A stretch of DNA of 64,000 nucleotides from Podospora pseudoanserina (lineage: Eukaryota; Ascomycota; Sordariomycetes; Sordariales; Podosporaceae). The notes below the pieces were generated by a model. It did not search any database. It had not been told where the DNA came from and saw only the letters and a list, made by a program, of their open reading frames with translations. The DNA lies in assembly GCF_035222485.1 (NCBI RefSeq), contig NW_026946672.1:806001-870000 (forward strand). Direction: 5' to 3'. The position numbers and the translations under genes were made by a program. Positions 43,901-56,027 of the stretch are shown here, piece by piece. The first letter of the stretch is position 1. Each line of letters opens with the position of its first letter.

Positions 43901-46900
43901 AAAGAAGTAAGTCCGAGCAGTGCTTACAATCCTTCAACTTACACCCCTTACCTTGGCTGTTTACCCACTTGTGATCTATCCCGTACATACACATATGTAC
44001 GTTACCTTCCTACGGAGCACGCTCACTCATACGAGTTTGACCCAGCTGTCCATCCATCCAGACAGATAACTATCCACTTCCTATCCAGTCAGATCACCAC
44101 GTATCACCTCCCAATAACTGCCGTCCATCCAATTGGCCCGGAGTCGTCTATAAATGCCCTGTCGTCCCCAGTCCCAATGGCCGGTCAGCATCATAGCAAC
44201 TCGCACTACCGCGTAGACTACAACACAGAAAAGCGAAGAAGCAACACAAAGACAGAAAAAAAATACCCTCTTTCGGCTGCTGATACCACCCAACCCTCAA
44301 GATGTTTGGTCGTCCTTTTTCCCCCTCTAGATCCCGCCTTTTCAGTCTTGGCTAGGTAGATGGTAACCCTTGTCCGCCCTATCGCTTGTGTGGGTTGTTG
44401 GTATCTGATCGCCGGCAGACGGAAACCGAGCAGCAAGCCAACGACAGGAAAGTGTTGTTTCTTTGCTTTTTCTTCTTCTGCTGTCATCAGTCTTCAAGGG
44501 TCCTCCTTCCTGCCGTTTGGCACAGACTTTCTTGTCTCTCCTTCTGCCGTAAGCCCGCATAATAAACAGTCTTGGGTCTTCTTGGTAAACACAAGCTGTC
44601 GGTTACAACTGGCGTCAACCCTTTTCTTCGTTCCTGCGCCGGCCGGGGCGGAGACGAAAAAAGTGAACTAGCTTTCCCTTGTCTAGCGATTGAGAACCTT
44701 GCTGGGTTACTGGCCCAATGGGGTCAGAACCCAGCAGAATCCAGGGTCCTGGTTGGACACTGCTGCTGTTCTGAAAAGGGTGGGGGGGGGGGTTTCTCCT
44801 CTCCTCTCTCTCTCCACCACAAATGGAAAAAGCAGAAACGAATCGAAGCCAACAAGCTGCATGACTTGGCTCGTCCATTCGGGTGGATTTTACTGCCATT
44901 TTCTTCTTTTTTTGGAGCAAAAATATCGCGAGAGAGAGGAGACCTATCTCTCCCACGTTCCCTACCCCTCGTGTAACTCGAACTGGCTAGTAGGGCGGTG
45001 CCGGCGTCGTTTGTGGAACAAGACACCACGAGGGAAGCCAACAAAGACGCCAGCGAAGACCGCTCCGAGTCACCCTTCAACCACCCCATTGTCAGGGCTG
45101 TCCCTGTTTTGTTTGCCGATAGCACCTGTCAAGGGGTGTTTCATGCGGGCTACACAAAAAAAAAAGAAGGGCTGGCCCGGACCGCTGGGCTCAGCAAAGT
45201 GCCGCTGCTGGTGAGACCATTCCCACCAGGTTGTAGAGTAGCGTATAAGGGGGCTGAACTGCATGTCAAACTTTCTGGCGGTATGTTTCGTCTGAATGCC
45301 CTAGGCTCCTCTTTTTGAACAAGGTTTGCTGTTGCTTTCGCACCGACAAGAACAGACTCCTCTGTGATGAGACGGGACAGCCCCATCAAGACCTTTTGTG
45401 CTGCTCCTCAGTCACACCGCATCTCTTGTTATCAATGAATGCTGTGCCCTGCCGTTTTGAGTCCCGTGAGCAACAAGCAAGGCAAGGCAAGCAAATCACC
45501 ACGACGCACTTGGGGCCCCAGCACCAGGTCAAGTCAAGCCCCCGCTAAAAAGAAACGTTCCAAGCGCAGCAGTTGGCAGCAAGCAAAACCATCCAGGGTC
45601 GATCCTGCTGAGGTAATTCTTTTCTGCTATGCGGGAGCTTTGAGCTCTTTGGTGGAGTCCTCTGTGTATCCCTACCGGAAGCGCTGCCGGGGGGGAGTTA
45701 CTACCGGAAAGCTTGGGCTGGAGATGTCACTCTGAACCCCGCTTCGAGCCGAAGTCCTCTGGTTGTTGTTGGAGAGAGTACCTAGAAACAGACCACATCC
45801 TGCGGTCAACAAAGAAAGCCTTCAAAAAAGAAAAAAAATGTCAAAAGATAGAGAAAAAGATAGCAAAGGATCCACCGCCAAGACAAGGAACAGTCTTCAT
45901 CATGCAAAAAAAACGTCGGGCTTGTCTCTCTCCCAGCGCGCTGCAGAACCGGACTCTGGGGACGCTTCCATCTCGCGTGGTGGTGGCCGCAGAGTTGGCC
46001 GGCCGTCAAAGCTTCCCCCCCCCCTCTCCCACCTCTCCCACCCCCAGCCGTCGAGTTCAAGCCCCGAAAAACCAAGACACGGAACTGTGGGGTGGCCTTC
46101 CCCTCGGACCCTGTCCTTGCAAACACCTGGTGTGCCCCAAACGCTTCGGCAGAAGTTGCAAAAGGAGAGAAAACCGAGAAAGACGTACAGAAAAAGGAAG
46201 AGGATTTCGTGGGATTCGTGGTTTGACAGCGGAACCGTTCAACTGGTTGATGAATGGAGCTCTCCGCTCCGTAGCGTACCGACGTTGTTAAGAATCAGGA
46301 ACTATGTGCAGCAAAGAGTTAAAAAAAAAATTGTTAGCACCTTACCAATCAGGAAGTTGGAAGAGGTTGCAGTAGTCTGCAGCTAAGCTTCTCCGGCCCC
46401 TGTGCATCATTGTCTCCAACAACTGCTTTGCGATCTGCTTCTTCTTGATGAACCTCCGAGGCATTTGAAAAACCCCATCCTCGGTTTACATGTGGTTCGA
46501 CTGTTTTGCATATGTCGTTGTTGAAGAGACAAGGAGAGCAGTTTCACACCATCATCGCCCTTCCATCCGTTGACAAAACGGTCGGCGACGGGGACAGTCG
46601 GCCAGAGATCGGAGTGTTTCCCTTGCTCTGCCGTTGAGCGCCGCCTGGTGCCGCCTTGGCCATTTGACAACCTCACTTGTCCCTGCTCCTTGGAAAGCCA
46701 GACGCGTGGACAGGGGACTCCACTGCGGTCCACCGAGCTGACCGCTCAAAGGTTCGCGACAAGTTGCTAGCGATATGGAGATGTCACCATGTCATCCACC
46801 AGCCTCGAAAGCCAGATCTGACGATGAAAGAGACAACGGCCCTTTTGGATCTCGCGATTCTAGTCCACCCGGACAGGGCTGTGATATTGGTTCGCCAATG

Positions 46901-49900
46901 AATTCCCCTGCCCGGGCCTGCGAGTAAACCGTCGCATTCTCCATCGCAGCTGCCACCTCGTCTCCTCGTGAGTCTTGATAGGTTGCAAGTATTCACACAC
47001 CTCATCCTCGATTGCCGTGAGGTTGTGGGGTTTTCCCTACTCTTGTGTGCCGGACGAACTGTGGGCACGAAACAGCCAGTCAAGCCAGCAAAGTCCCTGT
47101 TTCGGTCTCAGACACTGACAGCCCCGATGTCTCGCTGTTTCCACCCCATTTGTAAATAGTTGGGTCTGCATCTTCTTGGTGTCTCCAAGTGTAACACTAT
47201 TAAGTTTGGTGAAGCGAATTGGCCAATCGCAACTTGGACGTCAAATAGGAACTGCAAAGCTTCCATGGCATATATCACGATATTCGAGTTGTGCCACGGT
47301 ATGTCGTGAATAAACTCGCCGAGGTTGTTGTCCCAAGCAAGATTGGAGCTGCATGTACATACGAGCAAAGCTTCACGTTTTCCACTTTGACGAACCGAGT
47401 CATTATTCATTGGCCATGGGATAGGCATGAACTTGAAGTGGAGTGGGTAGTTTGTCCCGTTTCGAAACGGAAGTCGTCATCGTGTTTCTTGCTCGCTGCT
47501 GTCGATGATGGTGTTGCGTTCTTTGGTTCGGGCCCATGCACTTCCAAAGAGCCCAGGCTTAGTCGAATTCCTGATGGTGGGTTAATATGCCATTCCGCCT
47601 CAGCTGGCAGCAACCGCAACCCCCCATTGTGCCTGTTGTCTTGACCGGTTATTGTATCGTGCAGTGTCTGCGACCTTTCTCAAGCAAATATATGGGCAAG
47701 CTCGCCAACCAAGTCTCAGCACAGCTCGACTTCAACTCCAATATGCATGACGTATCGCAGATCATGTCCAAAACTGGTGATTTAGCCTCGTGTTTGAAGT
47801 TTGGAACTTCTTCACTCCCCATCAGGCCCATATCAGGAGAACCTCGGGTCAGCAAGCCTTGGCCAGCCGTCAACTGAAGATCAGAAGTCGAACGAGAGCG
47901 AAACCGCCCTTATCATGCTGGCCATGGCTGGGCCCGAGGTCTTTTCTGCAGGTACGGCCGCAAACAAGGACACGCAGATGGGGGGGGGGTTCTGCAGGGG
48001 CCACCCCGCCAGCTTTCCCGCCCCTGGATCACCGCCAGCCTTCCCCGTTGGAGAAATCATGCCCCGGCTTGACGTTAGTGTGCAGAAAGGAAGCCCGACC
48101 TGCTGGGTTTAGCCCCTTTTGATCATGGTTCGTGGCATGCAGGGGCTGCGGCTGACACGGTTGATTTCCCGCGATCCAACCAGAATCAAGCCTCGAACGC
48201 GGGTGGGTGCAGCGACTTGGGCTTCCAGAACAGGGACGCAATTCGGTCATCGGTGTGTTGTGACGAAGAAGCAGTGAGCCACCACCACAGATAGTGATAT
48301 CAGTTGCGCTCCACGGGTACATGATTGATAATGTCTGTCTCTCGCCGTCCTGCCAAGTTCCCCGACGACACGATGCATATGTGTGACATGCTGCTGTGCG
48401 AGATAATATGTTCGGTCTCCGTGGACAAAGGTCTTCTGCAACAGAAGTCCGGCGCGGCTGTTCCGTGCCCTTGGTAACGCACGGCTGGTAGCCAACCCAA
48501 CGCTGTTGTGATCTAGATAGTTTGTTGTGGCTTGCGTCTTGGAACTTCCCAACGTCCAGCTCCCGAATCCCTTCCGTGAAGGACATCCGGTGCACAGAGG
48601 AATGAGAATTTTAGCTGTCTTTCCGGCCGAGAACGGCACCGTCTCAAACATGTTCTGTTTTTCCCGGATTCGTGCCCATCCATCAGCCCGTCAGCGGCAC
48701 CTTCCCGGTCTGTTGGTCGACTGAAAGGCGGTTGGTTATCGACCTGAAATAGCCTGATGACGAGCATATGCTGTCAAAGATATGCGATGATATGTGCCTA
48801 TACCACGGGCCGATTTGAGTCGCTTTCCCGGATCAGTGGCCAGACAGGCCCCAAAAACCAGCGTTGGCACTGGCCATCGACAATAACTTTGTACAAGTGA
48901 TGGTTGGATCTTCAAAAGTAGGTGGACGATAGGATAGAAATCCAACCCCGCCGTTTCTAATCCCAGCTTACCGGGACTGGCAGTGGTCCCTGGGAACGAC
49001 TGTTTTTGCACGCCATTGGCGATGGGCCTTGCGACTCGATGGTAGGTTTTTATTGGCCAATGGTTAGCTGTCAGGGAATCCATTGGCAACAAAAGTTCGT
49101 TCGGCGGAATTCGTAGAATCGCGTTCCGTTTTGAATGGATGGCCTATGACAGTGCCTCCCGGGACTCCCGTTGTGTCGTACAGCACGAGCTCCTACTGGT
49201 GGTAGCTATCAGTATGCTGTGGCCTTCCCACGGCACGGTGGCAGACTTGTTGCTGTGCTTCTTTCGAAACTAGTACTTTTGTCTTCCAAGAGCAGAACAA
49301 AACTTCCCGATGCATCGAATTCCAGGGGAAGTGCCTCCTGTCAGCTTGTTAGCCAAATGACCACGGACAACAGCATCGATAGCGTGGGGATAGCGTGGAG
49401 ATGTGCCTCACGGTCCACACCAACACCCCAAATTCTTTCAGCCGTTCAAAGCAGAGCAACAAAACGGCGGTTGGCGGGTCTAGAAGAAAATAACGGGTTC
49501 CGGAGCGCTGGATCCTCTCATTACGGTCTACCCCGTAGCGGTTCCATCCAAAACCCAAAGAACAATAAAACGGTCGACGGTTGAGTTAGTGTCGGAAAGC
49601 ACTTCCGCCTTGTTTCGCTTTTAGCCGGACTTTTGCTTAGTCTGCAACACCTTCTCGAGAATTGGTGCTTGATCATTGGGTTGTCGGCCGTGTTTTCGAA
49701 TTGATTGAGCAGCCATCAGATGCCTTGGATGACGAGTCGAGAGTTTGAAGCAATCATTCTCTACCCGTAAGGTAGCAGATAGATAGTGGTGCGAAATAGA
49801 TGTGGAGAGTGGGGGTTAGGTGAACTAAAGTTTCCAACTTGACAGGAACAGGAAGGCACTGGGCCTGTCTCCCCATAGTGAACCCTGGAGCCACAGGGCT

Positions 49901-52079
49901 GTTCGACCTGCCCAAAGCAGGACTCAAACCAACACCAAGAAGCAACCCGGACATTACCTTGCAAGGAATTCATGCATCACCCAATGGGCCGGCTCCTTCA
50001 AAGTCGATCCGCGGCGCAAGCCAACAACGAAACGCCGATCCGAATATTGCAGAGCGAGCACAGTTCGACATGTGTTTGTCAGACCACTGCCATACCTGTT
50101 GCTAGAGTAGGCCCTGCTATGGGAACTGGCGATAGCATCACAGTGAAGACGGGACGGGAGTCATGATTGACCAAGCCAGACAGACGATGGACCCCTTCCC
50201 CGGAGCTAGAAAAGCCGCTCGTGATCGGGCCGCTGGGTCGATCAGCCGTCTTACCTAGAGTTCCTCGGGAAATCACATTCCTCAAATTCTTCAACCCCGC
50301 TCGTCAACACAAGCCAAGGTCTACTATACACCATGGCTTTCGGCCTCATCGCACCTCCTCCAACAGACATGTGAGCTATCGCGGCTTTTGTCTGTTTCAA
50401 ACATCAACGAGCAGCACATGATGTCGCCGTTGCGACTGCAATGAACATGCGGCAGTCCAAGACTTGCCGGCATACATCTGCTGCACATGCTCGACAGCTC
50501 TGGCGAATCAGTTTCACGAGGGCTAAATTTATCGTTACCCTCCCCCGGACCCAGCACGGAAGCTTGCCTACAGAAACAACACGTACGACACGCTCGAGGT
50601 TGTATTGTGCCGAGTCTTTAGCATGAGACAAGTCGTCTGAAAGCCGCGTGGAATATCTTTCACACAATCACTGTGAACACACACACCTCTCTGTCCCCTC
50701 CCTCCCGTCCAGGCAAACAATGGTCATTCAGATACATCCAGATATCCACCCTCACACCACCGCCGGGCAGTAAGCACCGTATCGTAGGAGCTGAACAACC
50801 CTTCCGTGGTCTTTCTGGACCGCTCTCGCTTCTTTTCGCTTCCGTATATTCAGCATGTCGTCGACCCAGGGACGGCCCATGTGAGCCGTACGCCGACGGC
50901 AGTACTGTCAGTTTTATATTGAGCCGTACTGCAACCTTAGCGCATGCTCCTGCTTCTCCTTGCTCCTGTCAGCTGTCACTCAGCATCGCACCCGGGTCCC
51001 CAAATACAGGGCCATGCTCTCGAGTTGTCGTTGCTTGATGAATTACATCTAAAAGCTTCGGCCGTTTCCTGATCAGTCGCCCGTTGTCTGAGCAGTCCCG
51101 TCCGCCTGCCCAGAGCCCATGCCTCGGCTTATCCCGATGTCTGAGACAACGGAAGGCCACGCTGAAGAGTGCGGGGCCGAAGAAACACACGTCTGGTTTC
51201 CAAGTTTCTTCATGGATGAGGCGTATCTGGAGATGACGATGATCGTCAGTGGATAGGAAGCCAGAGAGGCTAACAATCGCCTACGCCGTCGCCGTGATCC
51301 TCACCGTTTTGTGGCACAGTCCATGCAACAAACCACCAGCGTTTTCCCAGCAGGTTCTCAGTCCCTAACGGTGGGCACTAGCAGACACACACCGTCGGGT
51401 CGGCGGGGTGCAGCTATCGACACCCTTCACCCTCCACCACCCCTCCCCTGAAAGCTCCAGAATCTTTTGTTGACAGGGAGCCCCCTGGAGAGCGGGACGA
51501 CGAAGCCACGGCACCCTCGCCATTGGCGCCGCTGGCTCCCAGCAACGCAAGATCCCAAGTGCATTGCGAGGAGCTGCCAGGATGGGAAATCACTCTTGGG
51601 TCCCGTCTCTGGAGAATTAATATATGGGGACCCCGGAGCTGTCCATCCCCCACAATTGAGTGGTTTCCGGCTCTCTCTCTCTAAAAATAATACGTCTCCA
51701 ACTTCCCGACTGCTTTCCCCAGGCGTCGACGTCGACGACTTGTCACTCCTTTCCCGTCACATCGCATTGCATCGTTGTTGGTTTTGCAAACAGCCCTGGA
51801 CGCGTTCCCCCTTCGTCGACGTCTCGCATCACGACTTCGCCACCACCCACTACCATCTCACCATCAAAGCATAACGCATAAACACCCAGTCACAGGTCTC
51901 CACTCGCTCGCCCATCACCCATCCAATCACCACGGCATATCAACCATCCAGACGAAACTACCAAACAGAGGATCAGGGAGATCGAGAAAGCGCAGAGTCC
52001 AGCTGACAGACGTCAGTTGACAAGAAAAGTACAGCCGTTGAACCAGAAACCAACAGGAATACCAACACCGCCGCCCACC
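40942..52079. other. 11-kb region without a recognisable gene, upstream of the CRIB gene
   Basis: Open frames here are below about 210 codons, overlap on all frames and carry no known domain. Simple sequence is frequent: TGCATGCATGC at 41896-41906, (TACA)n at 42884-42902, G runs near 44786 and 47983, a C run near 46017, and (CT)n near 51672. No tRNA, rRNA, transposase, reverse transcriptase or terminal repeat was seen. The last 600 bases are pyrimidine-rich, fitting a long leader of the CRIB gene. Long regulatory DNA, non-coding RNAs or fast-evolving genes with many introns are all possible. Confidence 0.55.
42884..42902. repeat. (TACA)n microsatellite
   Basis: Nearly five perfect copies of the tetranucleotide TACA lie in non-coding DNA. 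Confidence 0.9.
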
Positions 52080-54548
52080 ATGCAGATGTGGGCGGTTTCT
52101 CAGCTTCCGGTGTACGCGGTCGAAAAGAGCTCGGGGTCGCGGCAGAAGGCGGACAAGCAGTTGAAGGATGAGAGGACAGAATCAGCGCTGCCGCCACCAC
52201 CTGTCGTGCTGCCAGTCCCGGCTTCCGCTGATGTAACACCTTGGGATCATGTCGACGTTCCCATGGACCAGAGTCTGGAGAGCTTTCTCGGACCTGCCAT
52301 CGATGCGCCACCATCACCGGAGAGTATTCGCAGACAGATGCAGCGAGCATCGGTTCGAGACAAGCACCAAAGCCACTCCTCCGGCTCGTCTTCGTTGCGG
52401 TCTCTTACTTCGGCGGATAGACCTTCATGGGAGAATGTTCTCGAGGCTAGGACGTTGTCGCGGAAATCATCAGGCCGGTCAACATCGAGCAGCATGCCGT
52501 CGAAGGATCGCCCCGAGAGCGTGCAGTTCTTTAGCAAATCGCTTTTCAACCGGAGAGGAAGACTAAGACGCGAAAGCAGCGCCCAGAGCTCGGCAGCAAA
52601 CTCGGTGTATTCGGGAGAGGGTGGTTCAGAATCTTTGCTCTTGCCTCCTCCTCCGACATCGATGCCTAGTCGGGACTCGAGCATTCCATCCTTGTTCGGG
52701 CTGCGTCGTGGTTCAAGAGCGGATACCAACGATGCCTCCCGCAAGATCCAGATCTCCGGCCCCTATAACTTCCAACACGTAACGCATACTCAGAAGGACC
52801 ACCTGCCCGACCTGCAGCGGACAAATCGACAAGCGTTGGCCTCCGAGTTTTCCCAAGTTCGTGCCTCGCAAGCGCCTCCCACTGGTGCGCTGAAGGGAAT
52901 CAGGGCGGATGATTTGCATTTCAATGACTTCTCATCCGACTCACTTCCTCTCGGTGACGATGATGGGATGGGGGTTTTGACCGAAGAGTTGGCAAGGAGC
53001 AGGTTGACCCGACCTCCATCCGGTATCATGAAGCGTTCTCCACGTCGCCTCCTCAAGCGCTCGCAATCGCAAGACCACCTAGGCATGATTCCACCGCCAC
53101 GTCCCCCAAGGTCTCCCATCGAGAGCAATACACCATATCCCCCTCTTCCACCCCCTCGCGTTTCCAGCCGCATGTCTTCTCGGCACGAGCGGCTCGACTC
53201 CATGGACAGGCCAAGCACCAGCTTCCGTTACCCCCAGCCGTTCTCACAGATCGCGGAGGCTGGGAGCCCGCCACCAACCTCGTCTGGCTATGTTCCTGGG
53301 CCAGACATGGGTGTCATTCCCGAGCACATCTCTGCGCACATCAGAAGCCCTTCTGGCGACGCCAACTGGCCGCTGCCCTCCCCAAGCGCCAATGCATCAG
53401 AGTTCACCTTGCCGGATGTGCCAGAGGAGGAAGAGAGTGCGTTTGTGGCCAAGAAGTCGCGGGCTAGCGTTGCCAGCAACTCGTCGCTGCGTGGAAGCCA
53501 ATCGGTGCCGATGCTTAGGGCGTTCTCCATTCGGAACAACGATGACGCTGACCGTCGGGAAAGCCAAGCGTCGGAGACGTTGGGCCGGTTCGATCTGATT
53601 GCCGCGCAACGTGCTCTCGAGGCTGTCTTGAACGAGGGCACCGACGGCATCTACAGAGACAACTGGGAGGATGATATCGACTATTGCTACGAGCATGCGG
53701 CCGAGGCAGACTGTGATTATGAGTGGCAGCGGCCGTCCTTCGAGCTCAGCCGAGATAGTGCCACGCCCGTAGATGACAATGACCGCCGTATCGACTCTTG
53801 CGATGTCTCCCCCACCATGCTTTCAGTGGCGCGGTTTAACGTGCCCGCTTTGAGTCCCGTCAGCCCACTGTCTCCCACTGCTCACGAGGCCGTCACACCG
53901 GTCACGGGCCCCAACCCCAGCGCTTCCAACTTTTCGCTTCCCCTGGCCGAGCCAAAGCGTCTGCTTCATGTTAGAAAGCCATCGGATGCGTCAAGCTTCA
54001 AAGAGTGCCATGGTTTCACTCTGTCTCCGTCACTCTTGATTCCCATGGATTTCCAGCAGCAAATGCTGGCTTGTGAAGCTGACGAGGACGAGCACCACGA
54101 TGTTGCCCTGCGCGACTCGCACCGCTATCGGACGAGTGCCTCCACGACAGGCACCTACGAGAGCGCCCACTCGGGCTTTGGGAAGCACATCTCTGCCGCT
54201 TCCACCATGACCGACTTCACGCAGTTGACCCCCAGCACGACCTCATTGGACTTGGACAACTATCCACTGAAGTCAGAGGCATTCCCTACGCTTGAGCCAG
54301 GTGCCATGCCGACTCTTCCCGAGTCCGAGGAGGTGACCAGGCCCACGGGTCGCCGTCGGGAGTTCAGGAGCCGCGGCAGCGAGTCGAACCTCTTGCATCT
54401 GGCCACCGAGGAGACGTGGCCAGCGAAGACCAAGAGCTTCGTGCAAGCCAAGCGTGGGCGCGCAAGGACAACCAGTCTCAGCACCCCCCCTCCTCCTAAC
54501 CAATATACGCTCTTCCCGTCAGTTCAACTGACGGGGAACCGCATCTAA
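52080..54548 (+). CDS. CRIB-motif protein, probable Cdc42/Rac effector or scaffold, 822 residues
   Basis: A single open frame begins at ATG 52080 in a strong context (CCACC before ATG); the frame is open 21 codons further upstream without an ATG. Residues about 225-240 read ISGPYNFQHVTHTQ, matching the CRIB consensus I-S-x-P-x(2-4)-F-x-H-x(2)-H except for the missing final V-G. Upstream are Ser-rich and basic stretches (SLFNRRGRLRRESS), and downstream Pro-rich SH3-ligand patches (IPPPRPPRSP). There is no kinase domain, so it is not a PAK. Similar CRIB-only proteins (yeast Gic1/Gic2 type) act in polarity downstream of Cdc42; that role here is inference. Most of the chain is predicted disordered by composition. 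An 11-kb empty region lies upstream. Confidence 0.85.
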   Translation: MQMWAVSQLPVYAVEKSSGSRQKADKQLKDERTESALPPPPVVLPVPASADVTPWDHVDVPMDQSLESFLGPAIDAPPSPESIRRQMQRASVRDKHQSHSSGSSSLRSLTSADRPSWENVLEARTLSRKSSGRSTSSSMPSKDRPESVQFFSKSLFNRRGRLRRESSAQSSAANSVYSGEGGSESLLLPPPPTSMPSRDSSIPSLFGLRRGSRADTNDASRKIQISGPYNFQHVTHTQKDHLPDLQRTNRQALASEFSQVRASQAPPTGALKGIRADDLHFNDFSSDSLPLGDDDGMGVLTEELARSRLTRPPSGIMKRSPRRLLKRSQSQDHLGMIPPPRPPRSPIESNTPYPPLPPPRVSSRMSSRHERLDSMDRPSTSFRYPQPFSQIAEAGSPPPTSSGYVPGPDMGVIPEHISAHIRSPSGDANWPLPSPSANASEFTLPDVPEEEESAFVAKKSRASVASNSSLRGSQSVPMLRAFSIRNNDDADRRESQASETLGRFDLIAAQRALEAVLNEGTDGIYRDNWEDDIDYCYEHAAEADCDYEWQRPSFELSRDSATPVDDNDRRIDSCDVSPTMLSVARFNVPALSPVSPLSPTAHEAVTPVTGPNPSASNFSLPLAEPKRLLHVRKPSDASSFKECHGFTLSPSLLIPMDFQQQMLACEADEDEHHDVALRDSHRYRTSASTTGTYESAHSGFGKHISAASTMTDFTQLTPSTTSLDLDNYPLKSEAFPTLEPGAMPTLPESEEVTRPTGRRREFRSRGSESNLLHLATEETWPAKTKSFVQAKRGRARTTSLSTPPPPNQYTLFPSVQLTGNRI
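54515..54535. repeat. Perfect 10-bp inverted repeat at the 3' end of the CRIB gene
   Basis: Arms CCCGTCAGTT and AACTGACGGG are separated by a single C and lie within the last codons, a few bases before the stop at 54546-54548. As RNA this can form a strong short hairpin. Confidence 0.8.
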
Positions 54549-56027
54549 AACATATCAATATGTACCCACACACATATATACGTACACATACCTCTTCAAG
54601 AATGTACCACCAAGTACCTCGTCCGACACCAGAGATTACCATCGCAGCGGTCTCTGCCACCACATTTTTCTTTGTCTTGTCATATTACTGTTATACTACC
54701 AAGCATTTCGTGAGCGGATTGAATCATAGAGTTGGGTTTTGTTTGGATCTTGTTTGGCTCATCATCATTAAGGCTGGGCAGGGAAGAGAAAAAGGAGTTT
54801 ACCTGTTTGGGGGAGGCGATCTGTTGTCACATCTACCTACCTCGCTTTTCCTTATCTGTATCTTTCGATCTCTCATTTAACATCTCTTTTCTTTTGGTTC
54901 GGTTTGGAAAGAGAAAAAACTCGGAATGTCCCCTCGAACTAGGAGGGGAGTGCGGGCTCAGACAGCCCATCTGTTTTCTTTATTTGGTCATATTTCTTTT
55001 CTTTCTGTCTTCATCATCGTCATTTCCATCAAGAAGGGCAAAGGGGGTATATGGTGGTTGCATATGGGAATGTGCTGGCGGACAGCAAAGAGGGCGGTAC
55101 CCTTTCGCTTGTTTTCCAGTGTGTTCATACCCCAGCGGCAGGAAGGGGAGAGCATGGAATGGTTGGAATGATGAGATGACGGGTATGACGACGATTACAT
55201 TCGAAAGGGAAAACTTGTACAGGGGAAGGAGCGGAAAAGAAAGCCAAACAGATAAAGCCCTGTTCTGGAGAAGTGGCATGGCAAGAATGATTAAGGGAAA
55301 GGGGTTGAAATAGTTACCGATTTTGCCCGTTCATCTTTGTCTTCATACTTGGCTTCTGTTTCTTGTGGTTTCGTTCTTGGAGGGAAAGGGAGCACATAGG
55401 GGTGTATCTAATCAGCCTCATACTTGAACATGAAACAGAAATTTGAAAACAAAACGATTGAAAAGGGAACATGATGCATGACATCATTGTAGCTTGAATG
55501 AAGCTGCAACACTACCTACCTACCTAGGTACCTACCTTATGCATTAATAAAGCGGTGATGCTGCGTGAAGTGATCTTGATGCTTATGTAACCCTGGGTGA
55601 GAGGGTTCAGGTGGTGAGGTGGAGCTTGCGTCGTCATATTCTTGGCAGGCTCTGGGCTGTGCCTCACATCGCTCCAAGCTTGTGTTCGGCCCACCCTCCA
55701 CCACAACCACCACCACCACTATACTCCTCGGTAGCAACCACACGCAGCCCTTAACACATTTGACTTCTGCAGTCTTTGCATGAAAAACGCCGACAAAAAT
55801 CATCTCTGAGCCTTTTGTGAACACATCTTGTCCATACCCACCATCTCGTGCCCCCTGCTCAACTGTCGCAAACCTCCACGATCAATCCCTGCCCTCGTCT
55901 GCCCCGCAGACAAGTAGCTGTTGGCTTTCGCAGTGCTGTGATCCCGGCGAGCTTGCGCCAGCTGCCCTTTCACGTTGCCCACCATCCTTCTCATCCCTTT
56001 CAGCACCACAGTGCGTGACGCCGAGCC
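54549..56027. other. Intergenic: CRIB gene 3' UTR and SNX41 promoter
   Basis: It contains T-rich 3' UTR-like sequence to about 55.4 kb and a CTAC/CCTAGGTACC-rich patch at 55513-55536. No gene or RNA was recognised. Confidence 0.55.

Noticed and set aside
40942-52079. Many open frames of 60-190 codons
   Set aside because: They overlap in all frames, lack known motifs and sensible splice partners, and are expected by chance in GC-rich DNA.
55828-55850. CCATACCCAC, resembling part of 5S rRNA
   Set aside because: The rest of the 5S sequence is absent on both sides.
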